A DNA stretch of 64,000 nt, taken from IMG/VR virus record IMGVR_UViG_3300038456_000361, positions 1 to 64,000 of that record. One strand, 5' to 3'. The stretch is from a virus. A model generated the notes under the pieces. It had not been told where the DNA came from and ran no database searches. It saw nothing but the letters and a program-made list of their open reading frames with translations. Made by a program: the position numbers and the translations under genes. Positions 58,501 through 64,000 of this stretch are shown here, in pieces; position 1 is the first letter of the stretch; each line of letters begins with the position of its first letter.

Positions 58501-60063
58501 CTTGGGGCGCATGTACCCCTCGGGGTCCTTGCCGATGTCGTAGAGTTTCCACCCCTTGGGGAGCTTGGCGCGGTACTTCTGGTACTGGCCGGCCTTGAAC
58601 GTGCTCTCGGGCTCGGTGCCGGCGTGGTAGAGGTAGGTGCGGGGGATGCGGTTCTGGCGCTGGGCCTCGCCCCCGTGCAGGCCGAACGCGCCAGTACCCT
58701 GCATGCTGGGGTCGAGGCGCTTGAGGCCGCGCATGGGGCTGTAGTGGTCGAACTCCTCCTGGGGGGCCTCGGGCTCGGCCTTACCGAAGACAGGCTTGTT
58801 GCGGTATGAGAGGACGTGCTTGACCTCTTGCTGGTGCTGTGCCTGGGTGTCGGTGATGCTCGCGGGCGCGTTCTGACGTGCCAGGTCTCGACGCTGGATA
58901 TTGTCTCCCAGGGCGTTGACGCGGGCATCCACGTTCCCCGGCAGGGTGCGGTCGTAGTGGCTCGTGGGCCCGATGACCTTCCGAGGATAGTGCTGGTGCA
59001 CCTCGAACTCGGCCATGTTGGGGACGATGACCTCTTCCTCGGGGGAGTGGCTATCATGCCCGGCCTGCGTGGGAGAGAAGCGGATGTGATGTTCCGGCAC
59101 CCAGGCGCTGACGACCCCTCCGGGGCGGTTGAAACCCTGGGCGATGCCGAGGTTTGGTGTCCAGCTACTGGCAGAGGTCGTGGCAAAGCGCTTTCCGTCG
59201 GGGCTCATACCGCGGTTGCGCTCGACGTCGCCCATGCCCCTGTGGAGCAGGAACTCACGTTTCTGGGTCTTGGGGTCGATACGGACCTGGGTACTACCGT
59301 GCAGGCCATGTAGGAGCCTCTGGGTGTCCTCGTGGGGCATTCCCTCGACAGCCAGCCCTTCTCGAGCGTCTTTGTCCTGGAGGCCTACCCAGTCTGCGGC
59401 GTGCCCATAGGTCTCGTCGCTGATATTACCCTTGCCCTCACGGTTACCCTCGGAGGGCCAGCGCTTGGTGGCGACGCCCTTCTGCAGCTCGGACTTGAAG
59501 GTGGTGGCGGGGTGAGCCACGGGCTCGACCTGCATCTGCAGGTGCGGTGCCTGGAAAGGCGCCAGGACCTCGCCCAGGGGCTGCTCAGGTCCTTCCTCGA
59601 CCTCGTTCCAGTCCTGGAGGCCGAGCATGCGCAGGACCACGTTCTTGGGCGAGTGGAGGTTCTCGAGGATGTACGAGGGAATGAACTCCGGGTCCACCCA
59701 CTCATGGTCGTGGAACTCTCCATCGGGGTCGTTGTCGAACTTGACGTCCTGGCCCGGGGGGATGTTACAGCGGAAGGCGTGCACGCGGATGGTGTCTCCC
59801 CGCCAGCCCGTGACGACGTCATTGCCGAGCGCCTTCAGGGTCTCGCTCTCGGGGATGAGGCCCACCTCCTCGAGAAGCTCCCTGGCTGCGCAGCGCTCGG
59901 GGCGCTCGTCGGGTTCCAGGTGCCCACCTGGTAAAGACCATTTCCCGTCATCCCTCCTTAGGCCGAAAAGAAGTTTGCCGTCCGGATTAAAGACTGCTAC
60001 CGAGGCCACTTCCCTCTCGGGGTAGTCCTTTTGTTCCGGGGCAATATCGCCTTTACGAAGCAT
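55597..60063 (-). CDS. Polyenzymatic virion-type protein: Nudix, ART-like, helical repeats, zincin, PI3/4-kinase-like
   Basis: The protein has 1488 residues. Nudix box GHLEPDERPERCAARELLEE lies near residues 47-66. At 260-350, FLLHRGMG, TTSASSWTP and EEEVIV fit the R-S-E pattern of ADP-ribosyltransferases. Residues 590-750 are HEAT/LRV-like repeats (DPEVLTQALAHSAPNVRIEA). KPHEDLHQML near 882 is an HExxH signature. At 1190-1450 a kinase-like domain has VWLLKPGS, DGILGNVDRHGQNIL and LIDHGSAF, as in PI3/4-kinase and HipA-like proteins. LEKTD, LAKAE, FGKAE and LGKGE may be cleavage sites. This resembles a packaged, injected multi-effector. The start overlaps the GIY-YIG gene by 11 nt. Confidence 0.8.
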   Translation of the reverse strand: MLRKGDIAPEQKDYPEREVASVAVFNPDGKLLFGLRRDDGKWSLPGGHLEPDERPERCAARELLEEVGLIPESETLKALGNDVVTGWRGDTIRVHAFRCNIPPGQDVKFDNDPDGEFHDHEWVDPEFIPSYILENLHSPKNVVLRMLGLQDWNEVEEGPEQPLGEVLAPFQAPHLQMQVEPVAHPATTFKSELQKGVATKRWPSEGNREGKGNISDETYGHAADWVGLQDKDAREGLAVEGMPHEDTQRLLHGLHGSTQVRIDPKTQKREFLLHRGMGDVERNRGMSPDGKRFATTSASSWTPNLGIAQGFNRPGGVVSAWVPEHHIRFSPTQAGHDSHSPEEEVIVPNMAEFEVHQHYPRKVIGPTSHYDRTLPGNVDARVNALGDNIQRRDLARQNAPASITDTQAQHQQEVKHVLSYRNKPVFGKAEPEAPQEEFDHYSPMRGLKRLDPSMQGTGAFGLHGGEAQRQNRIPRTYLYHAGTEPESTFKAGQYQKYRAKLPKGWKLYDIGKDPEGYMRPKWRQTDEGRIYEPADLDEVERKIRKKYHGYKNYHPTVPNAVAVFYPLDVKPLAKSARNYPSAGEVLEKTDVETLMQHPARAERMMALKLPGVTQADVRRGVEDPDAQVALAALKHALVDPEVLTQALAHSAPNVRIEAARHPLADATHIEQALADTNPLVRRALATSPNLEPDQLQQLLDGGDPEVLEGVATNPALTQDQAVAILVNPGVSAATKALVAEHPHLPAGLRKAVGTQLDAGFAREAQEWLLQKDRTTPTFPKMGLGDNPRETPVIHTPREFNIKNRAVVNAVRTNGRADQAEQIASENASDLGATYTGPGAGTGRTNIAYSKDAALRGVKHDPKNINTWASSNPRSGQSTKPHEDLHQMLNRVNAKYGPVGRLTFAHNLYHSIPKHQREYVDTFMRDRAPTTRVTHASNGQLEHEHPYPFEERMALMLNYLNNPGERAAYHTCKGHTPEAVQEFGTQMKRAHNSLLTAAAVAPADWARSIQPWARGRNLAKAEYGHVNGMPGAIDTPDQHNPDQSYESVSAEGAHQPGNAIRGQDGGSHDLLPLADPDFVADFEGHHLDEDQVFEAARFLSGGKARLAPEDMRRFVWEEDGDRDAAALRAYGMEPDEEHRLSLQGILSVVATQQQERKLARPSHFAVHNEEERLGKGEQNFEPQDRPRTPGSIVAGTASADGVAEAVRAAFRHKRVEAIQLKGKHSKGTLVAHDPDSDDVWLLKPGSGSPSPAAGIRETQGSQSAREACFYACAKTVFGLGDSVPKCELLLIDGKPVAAMQFLPPEFRSLEKRAKEDSMHVLWSLHSYLKTGTLHKWAVLDGILGNVDRHGQNILADNGQPERMYLIDHGSAFAGNGFNPGHDRSSFVAYYLRAWSPRKFNTLDPEEKLRRLPRADAHVEALLRDWVNGLHADALETIMARFGLDPGPCLRRLAKLKTTIREGTPVDLTINRMWVGLDSWETSNALAPVI
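55598..55606 (-). promoter_or_regulatory. Late promoter-like motif, 7 nt from ATG
   Basis: CAGTAATCTA. TAATCT is 7 nt before the ATG at 55591. The motif also forms the last codons and stop of the 1488-residue gene. Confidence 0.65.
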
Positions 60064-60682
60064 AGGTGAAAACGCGCCCCCCAGCGTGGCTCCGGCGACC
60101 CTTAAGAACCGCTACGATATTCCCAGCAGGAATGCCCAGTTGTCGAGCCGCAGTAGAAACTCCGGAATAACGATTTCCATCCTGGTCCACAACTGGGCGC
60201 TGCAGATGTGCATTCGCAATCGTATGAGTGACCGACATCCTGACACGCGTCTCGGGGGATACTACATGTGGCCCCCTGGTGGCCTCTCTCTTTGCAATAG
60301 ATTCTGGGGAGAGCTTCCTCCCTCTGAGAGCCGACGACATCTTCAGGCGAACCCCCGCGGTTGGATTCAGGTTCCCGTCCCCACCGGCAGTTCCGTTTGT
60401 GAGCTTGTACCCCATTTTCTTGAAGTAGGCTATCCAGTGCATCTCTGCCTCGGGCAAGATGGCTGGGTCATCAAAACTCTGAATGACGACCACCTCAGGT
60501 TGCGCCCCAGTGGACAAAAGTTGGCGTATCCAGTTTGCCTTGTGGGTGTTTCCGTCTTCCCTGAGAGACCACCCCTTAGAGTGCTCTCGGGGGCGTCGCA
60601 TGCCATTCTTGCTCAGGCCTATGTAGCGGAGTTGGCGGTCACGGGGGTCTACTAGCCCGTAGATGATAGCGATGTCGCCCAT
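60053..60682 (-). CDS. GIY-YIG homing endonuclease with NUMOD repeats
   Basis: The protein has 209 residues. IIYGLVDPRDRQLRYIGLSK is the GIY-YIG active segment, followed by RPREH, HKANWIRQLL and a later Glu (EAEMHWIAYFKKMGYKLTN). The C-terminus has NUMOD3-like (LSPESIAKREATRG) and NUMOD1-like (VSTAARQLGIPAGNIVAVLK) DNA-binding elements. It lies between a late motif (7 nt from its ATG) and the 1488-residue gene. It has lower GC than its neighbours. A mobile insertion. Confidence 0.9.
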   Translation of the reverse strand: MGDIAIIYGLVDPRDRQLRYIGLSKNGMRRPREHSKGWSLREDGNTHKANWIRQLLSTGAQPEVVVIQSFDDPAILPEAEMHWIAYFKKMGYKLTNGTAGGDGNLNPTAGVRLKMSSALRGRKLSPESIAKREATRGPHVVSPETRVRMSVTHTIANAHLQRPVVDQDGNRYSGVSTAARQLGIPAGNIVAVLKGRRSHAGGRVFTYAS

Positions 60683-60688
60683 GCCCCT

Positions 60689-60697
60689 TAGATTGCG
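60689..60697 (-). promoter_or_regulatory. Late promoter-like motif, 7 nt from ATG
   Basis: CGCAATCTA. CAATCT is 7 nt before the ATG at 60682. Confidence 0.65.
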
Positions 60698-60699
60698 GC

Positions 60700-61122
60700 C
60701 TATACAAACACGCGCGAGGCCTTAGCCTTTGCCTCGATAACGCCCCTCAAGGAGGGTTCGACGAAGACCGCGGCGGCGTCCTTGCGCACGTCGGGGTTGT
60801 ACGCGCGCCAGTCGTCGCCGTGGCCGATGCGCAGGTGGCACTCGGCCGGGCCCATGCAGAGCGTGATGAGGTTGCGCCGGTCCAGCTCCAGCTCGGGCCG
60901 GAGGTGGAAGGGGCGCACGTGATGCACCTGCAGGCGCGCCGTGCCCCGGCAGGCCTGGCAGAGCGGGTACTGCGCGAGGTGCTCCCGTTCGACGCGCCCC
61001 CACCCTCCGCTCCGAGGTGGCTCCCCGGACAGGAAGGTGGCGAAGGGGCTCCCGCGTTTCGCGCGTTCCCGCAGGGCCGCGAATGATACCCTATAGAGAT
61101 GCTTAAGCAGCAGGAATGACAT
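60700..61122 (-). CDS. HNH endonuclease
   Basis: The protein has 140 residues. CQACRGTARLQVHHVRPFHL and NLITLC followed by CHLRIGHG form the HNH core with a zinc site. This type is often encoded near phage head and terminase genes and can assist DNA packaging, so it may not be a homing enzyme. There is no strong Shine-Dalgarno before the ATG. Confidence 0.8.
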   Translation of the reverse strand: MSFLLLKHLYRVSFAALRERAKRGSPFATFLSGEPPRSGGWGRVEREHLAQYPLCQACRGTARLQVHHVRPFHLRPELELDRRNLITLCMGPAECHLRIGHGDDWRAYNPDVRKDAAAVFVEPSLRGVIEAKAKASRVFV

Positions 61123-61134
61123 CTTAAAGGGTGT

Positions 61135-61998
61135 TTAGAATGCGGTTGTGACGATGCCTTGTCCGAACATCCTACGGAGTTTCTTGATGATTTTGTCCTT
61201 TTCCTTCTCGAGCTGGTCGACGCGCGCGGTCAGGAGCGCGATGTTGGGCGCGCCCACGCTCTGGCTCATGCCGTCCATGCCGAGGCTGTGCGAGGTCAGG
61301 AACATGCACGTGGCCACGATTTTCTCGAGCACCTGGTACGCGGCCTGGGCGCCGATGGCCTCGTTGACGACCACGGGGAGGATACCGTTCGGCCAGCCCG
61401 TCGTGTAGGTGATGCGCCAGTACGCGGGAATCCAGCTATTCTGGGCGAGGATGGAGAGGAACACGGCCCCGCCCGCGGACTGCGAGGGGATGAAGCCCCC
61501 GTTCTGCACGGCCACGTTCAGGGGCACGATATTGATTTGGCCCCAGCTCAGGTACGCGGTCTCAATCCAGTCCAGGGGGACGATGTAGACCTCGATGTTG
61601 TTCGCGGGCACGATGGAGAACTCTTCGATGCTCTGCACGGGCTTGTGTCGCGTCTTCAGGTACCCGAAGCTCGAGTAGTCGAAGCGGTTGAACTCCTGTT
61701 TCTCGGCGTGCTGGACGGGCATGATGTCGATGCTCGCCTCGGTCTCGATGTTGAGGATGGCGCGCCGGATTTCCTCCTCGAGGTCGGTCTTCGACCAGGT
61801 CGCGTACTTGCCCGTGAAGGGGTCCTTGATTTTGGACACGAGGGGGATGCCCTTGAGGAACCTGTTAACGAGCTGCTCGGGCGTGAGCAGGGGCTCGAGG
61901 CGGGCGAACCCGCTGTCCACCTGGCCCGTGGGGAGGTTCGCGCCCAGGCCTGGCTTGGAGCTGTACCCGCCGTTGTCACTGCCGTTGTAGATGGCCAT
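61135..61998 (-). CDS. Virion structural protein, connector-like
   Basis: The protein has 287 residues. PEQLVNRFLKGIPLVSKIKD, a following helical region (EEEIRRAILNIETEASIDIM) and YLKTRHKPVQSIEEFSIVPA resemble head-tail connector or adaptor proteins of large phages. A C-terminal coiled coil (RVDQLEKEKDKIIKKLRRMF) is notable. It is encoded together with the 299-residue structural protein. The role is inferred. Confidence 0.6.
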   Translation of the reverse strand: MAIYNGSDNGGYSSKPGLGANLPTGQVDSGFARLEPLLTPEQLVNRFLKGIPLVSKIKDPFTGKYATWSKTDLEEEIRRAILNIETEASIDIMPVQHAEKQEFNRFDYSSFGYLKTRHKPVQSIEEFSIVPANNIEVYIVPLDWIETAYLSWGQINIVPLNVAVQNGGFIPSQSAGGAVFLSILAQNSWIPAYWRITYTTGWPNGILPVVVNEAIGAQAAYQVLEKIVATCMFLTSHSLGMDGMSQSVGAPNIALLTARVDQLEKEKDKIIKKLRRMFGQGIVTTAF

Positions 61999-62004
61999 GG
62001 TCGC

Positions 62005-62904
62005 CTACTTCTCCCACCCGAGGTCGTCGTTGATGAAGTCCGGATAGGGGCTCTGGTACCTCACGGCGTACTGGTCCATGGTCTGGATGCGGAGCTTGCC
62101 CTGCGTGAGGCCGCTCGTGGTCTGCATGGTGCCCACGCGGATGTCCCCGGAGTTGGTGAGGTGCAGGGGGTAGGTGATGCCCACGCTCCGAGGCGGCAGC
62201 GACGGCCCCGAGAAGAGGCCGGAAATCTTGGTGGCGGTGATTTGCGTGCTCGTGCTCGTGCCCGTCACGAGGTAGAAACCCCCGTTGGCGTTGCTCCCGT
62301 GCCAGTGCGGGACGTACATGTTGTACTCGTCCCAGTAGGGCCAGTCCGGGTAGCCCCACCAGCGGAAGAACTGCAGGTAGAGGTCGCTGTCCACGCCGAT
62401 GACAATCGTGGAGCCCGCGGCGGGGAGCTGCGCGAAGGTGGCACCGCCCGTGAGGGTGATGGTGACGTTGTTGCTGACCGCGAGGAGGCTGATGCCCGGG
62501 TAGGTCGGGGGCGTGTCAACGGGGAACGGGTACGTGATGCCCGGGGTGCTGTACTCGGTCAGGGACAGGAGGATGTCCGGGGTGCCCAGGCACGCGAGGT
62601 CCGTGGGCATGAGCTGGAGCGCGAAGATGCTCGGGTCCTGGTAGGGCACGGGCTGCGTGGCGACGCGCTTGATGCACTTGCAGTCGTCTATGTTGTGGAT
62701 GTCCACCATCAGGTACGCGCCCGAGGCGGGCACATATCTCATCCCCGGCCAACGGTACTCGCTGCCGTTGGTGTCCTTGCTGACGTCGGTCAGCTGGAAG
62801 TAGAGCGTGACCGGGGTCGTGCTCTTGTTCAGGCGCCAGGAATCGACGCGCCGGAAAGAATTGACAGAATTGAAGTCTTCAAGTGGCTGGAATGACAAAA
62901 GCAT
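62005..62904 (-). CDS. Virion structural protein
   Basis: The protein has 299 residues, beta-rich, with FFRWWGYPDWPYWDEYNMYV in the middle and a paired Cys (DDCKC). It begins MLLSFQPLEDFNSVNSFRRV. A palindrome and a late motif lie in its leader. I do not recognise a family. Neighbours suggest a capsid or neck component. Confidence 0.6.
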   Translation of the reverse strand: MLLSFQPLEDFNSVNSFRRVDSWRLNKSTTPVTLYFQLTDVSKDTNGSEYRWPGMRYVPASGAYLMVDIHNIDDCKCIKRVATQPVPYQDPSIFALQLMPTDLACLGTPDILLSLTEYSTPGITYPFPVDTPPTYPGISLLAVSNNVTITLTGGATFAQLPAAGSTIVIGVDSDLYLQFFRWWGYPDWPYWDEYNMYVPHWHGSNANGGFYLVTGTSTSTQITATKISGLFSGPSLPPRSVGITYPLHLTNSGDIRVGTMQTTSGLTQGKLRIQTMDQYAVRYQSPYPDFINDDLGWEK

Positions 62905-62905
62905 A

Positions 62906-62928
62906 GGGCAGAGACCTCTTCTCTGCCC
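62906..62928. repeat. Perfect 9-bp palindrome before structural gene
   Basis: GGGCAGAGA and TCTCTGCCC flank 5 nt. The loop on the minus strand is AGAGG, a Shine-Dalgarno candidate. It lies between the late motif and the ATG at 62904. It is similar to the repeat at 9399-9413. Confidence 0.6.
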
Positions 62929-62929
62929 C

Positions 62930-62938
62930 TAGATTGCC
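62930..62938 (-). promoter_or_regulatory. Late promoter-like motif
   Basis: GGCAATCTA on the minus strand, 25 nt before the ATG at 62904, with a palindrome in between. Confidence 0.6.
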
Positions 62939-62943
62939 GCCCT

Positions 62944-63684
62944 TCAGGCGGGCATCTTGTCGCCCTTCTGGATGTTCTCCCACCACCACAGGGGCTGCAA
63001 GTTCGTGTAGTGGAAGCATTGGCGCTGCTGCCTCAGGTCGCTCAGGTCGAAGCTCGCGCAGGGGCGGATGTGGTCGACGTGCCAGCCTTTGACGCCGTAG
63101 TTCTCCCAGGCCATGCCCTTCTTAAAGAGTTTTTGAAGATGGGCTCGAAGAAATTCCACACTACATCCAACAAGCTCAAGGGTGCTGGCCATCTTCTTCT
63201 TGCCGCGAAGAGCCAGTCGGATGCGGGCCCGTAAGCGGTGGCGCATCCTATAGTCAGGGTCCTCGAGACAACGCCGCTGCGCATACGCATTGTTTCTGGC
63301 TGTGATTTCCTTACGATGGGCTTTTCGGTACTCGGCCTCTTTGCGTAAAATCTTCTTAAGATTGGCCTTACGGTATGCGGCGTCACGAACCCTCTTTTCC
63401 TTGCGATGAGCCTTGTTGTACGCCCTGGACTTAGCCTTAAATCTCTCGATATTGGTTCTGTAGTAGGAGGCTCTTTTAGTCCTGATTTTCTCTGAGTTGG
63501 TTTTGTAATAAGCGGCCTTCTTGGAACCAATCTGCTTAGCATGGGTACGATAGTATGCAGCACTCTTGAGCTTAAGCTCCCGAGCATGAGCCTTGCGGTA
63601 CGCCCGTGACTGAATACGGAGCTTCTTGGAATGAACCCTTCGGTATTCTCTCTGATAGGCCGCCGTCTTCTCTTTTTTTGTCAT
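62944..63684 (-). CDS. HNH homing endonuclease with tandem AYRKAH-type repeats
   Basis: The gene encodes 246 residues from the ATG at 63684 after GGAGAA. Residues 8-145 consist of about ten imperfect repeats of roughly 13-14 residues around (A/S)(A/Y)Y(R/K)(K/T)(A/N/H)(H/N), basic and helical. The HNH part (WHVDHIRPCASFDLSDLRQQ, then YTNLQPLWWWEN) is close to that at 18322. The repeats probably bind DNA. It overlaps the partial gene upstream by 4 nt. The repeat region is AT-richer than its surroundings. Confidence 0.9.
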   Translation of the reverse strand: MTKKEKTAAYQREYRRVHSKKLRIQSRAYRKAHARELKLKSAAYYRTHAKQIGSKKAAYYKTNSEKIRTKRASYYRTNIERFKAKSRAYNKAHRKEKRVRDAAYRKANLKKILRKEAEYRKAHRKEITARNNAYAQRRCLEDPDYRMRHRLRARIRLALRGKKKMASTLELVGCSVEFLRAHLQKLFKKGMAWENYGVKGWHVDHIRPCASFDLSDLRQQRQCFHYTNLQPLWWWENIQKGDKMPA

Positions 63685-64000
63685 CGCCTGTTCTCCAAGG
63701 CCGCCACCAGCCACGGCTCGAGGGCTTCCTCGTAGGCCGCCCGGGGCTCCGGGGACGCGGTGTTGTACCGCGACCACCAGTTCCGGGGCTCGTCGGCACC
63801 GTACTCGCGCTGGAGGATGGCGAGCACGCGAGCCCCGAACCACAGCGCGTACGCGTCGTCCTCGACCAGGCGGTCGGGCTCCAGGTCCCAGTGGTCCACC
63901 CATACCGTGTTCACCTGGGTGAGGCCGTGGTCGCACACGGGCACGCTAGCACGGTTCCGGGCCACCAGGTAGCAGGACAGCGTGTGCGCCCTGAAGTTGC
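63681..64000 (-). CDS. Hypothetical protein (N-terminus outside window)
   Basis: The frame is open to the right window edge, giving the last 105 or so residues. Recognisable stretches are TLSCYLVARNRASVPVCDHG and a C-terminal helical part with YALWFGARVLAILQREYGAD. A GTG at 63965 is in frame, but the coding sequence continues upstream of it. No family recognised. The stop overlaps the HNH start by 4 nt. Confidence 0.6.
   Translation of the reverse strand, partial: NFRAHTLSCYLVARNRASVPVCDHGLTQVNTVWVDHWDLEPDRLVEDDAYALWFGARVLAILQREYGADEPRNWWSRYNTASPEPRAAYEEALEPWLVAALENRR

Noticed and set aside
60700-61122. Counting this HNH as a clear homing endonuclease
   Set aside because: Its compact HNH type is common next to head genes and may assist packaging; mobility is not indicated by borders or base composition.
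1-64000. tRNA genes, CRISPR arrays, insertion sequences
   Set aside because: No cloverleaf-like sequence, regularly spaced repeats or transposase gene were noticed by eye; a covariance-model search would be needed to exclude tRNAs.

Overview
The window is part of a large tailed bacteriophage with a contractile tail (myovirus morphology) and GC-rich DNA. The evidence is a tail sheath and tail tube pair, a tape measure protein, a baseplate hub, spike and wedge set, and a giant baseplate J-type protein, nearly all on the minus strand. Portal, major capsid and terminase genes are not recognised and presumably lie outside the window, as do the ends of two genes cut by the window edges. The host may be a myxobacterium-like deltaproteobacterium. 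A secreted protein at 43287-44516 has a DAGPDGGPDAGP-type linker and a Cys-rich region typical of Myxococcota surface proteins, and several other small lipoproteins are encoded. This host call is inference.

Layout, left to right. 1-18322: minus-strand baseplate and fibre module (beta-helix fibre, J protein with a Kelch propeller, wedge fusion, spike, hub, tape measure). 18322-20065: two likely tail-assembly chaperone genes and an HNH endonuclease. 20237-24116: plus-strand cluster of small genes ending in a metallophosphoesterase. 24088-26591: lipoprotein ClpP-like protease, GH19 endolysin and a convergent holin candidate. 26677-29210: second plus-strand cluster with a possible XkdF-like protease. 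29254-32626: tail tube and sheath. 33087-40578: head, neck and probable virion-internal proteins, including one with a GGDEF/mCpol-like palm domain. 40634-47489: third plus-strand cluster (Acb2-like nucleotide sponge, dNMP kinase fused to a LAGLIDADG endonuclease, SF1 helicase). 47482-51468: minus-strand cluster of small genes with an IscA-type Fe-S carrier, a HicB-like protein and a papain-like protease. 51639-64000: further probable virion proteins, including a 1488-residue polypeptide with Nudix, ADP-ribosyltransferase-like, helical-repeat, zincin-like and PI3/4-kinase-like regions.

Two promoter-like signals organise the window. Minus-strand virion genes are preceded by (C/T)AATCTA. In eight cases exactly 7 nt separate (C/T)AATCT from the ATG, which would give leaderless or near-leaderless mRNAs from a phage-specific late promoter. 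Plus-strand clusters start with host-like extended -10 boxes (TATAGT, TACAGT or TAGGCT), again often 6-7 nt from the start codon. Many genes inside clusters overlap by the 4-nt GTGA or ATGA junction, implying translational coupling.

Seven endonuclease genes or domains (Endo VII, HNH, GIY-YIG, LAGLIDADG) interrupt the late operons. Several sit directly between the late signal and a structural gene. Probable virion-internal proteins share a recurring short motif, hydrophobic-x-K-small-(D/E), that may mark cleavage sites of a capsid maturation protease. They carry enzyme domains reminiscent of effectors that are packaged and injected. No tRNA gene, CRISPR array, insertion sequence or origin was recognised. 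There is no gene-free stretch longer than about 170 bases.
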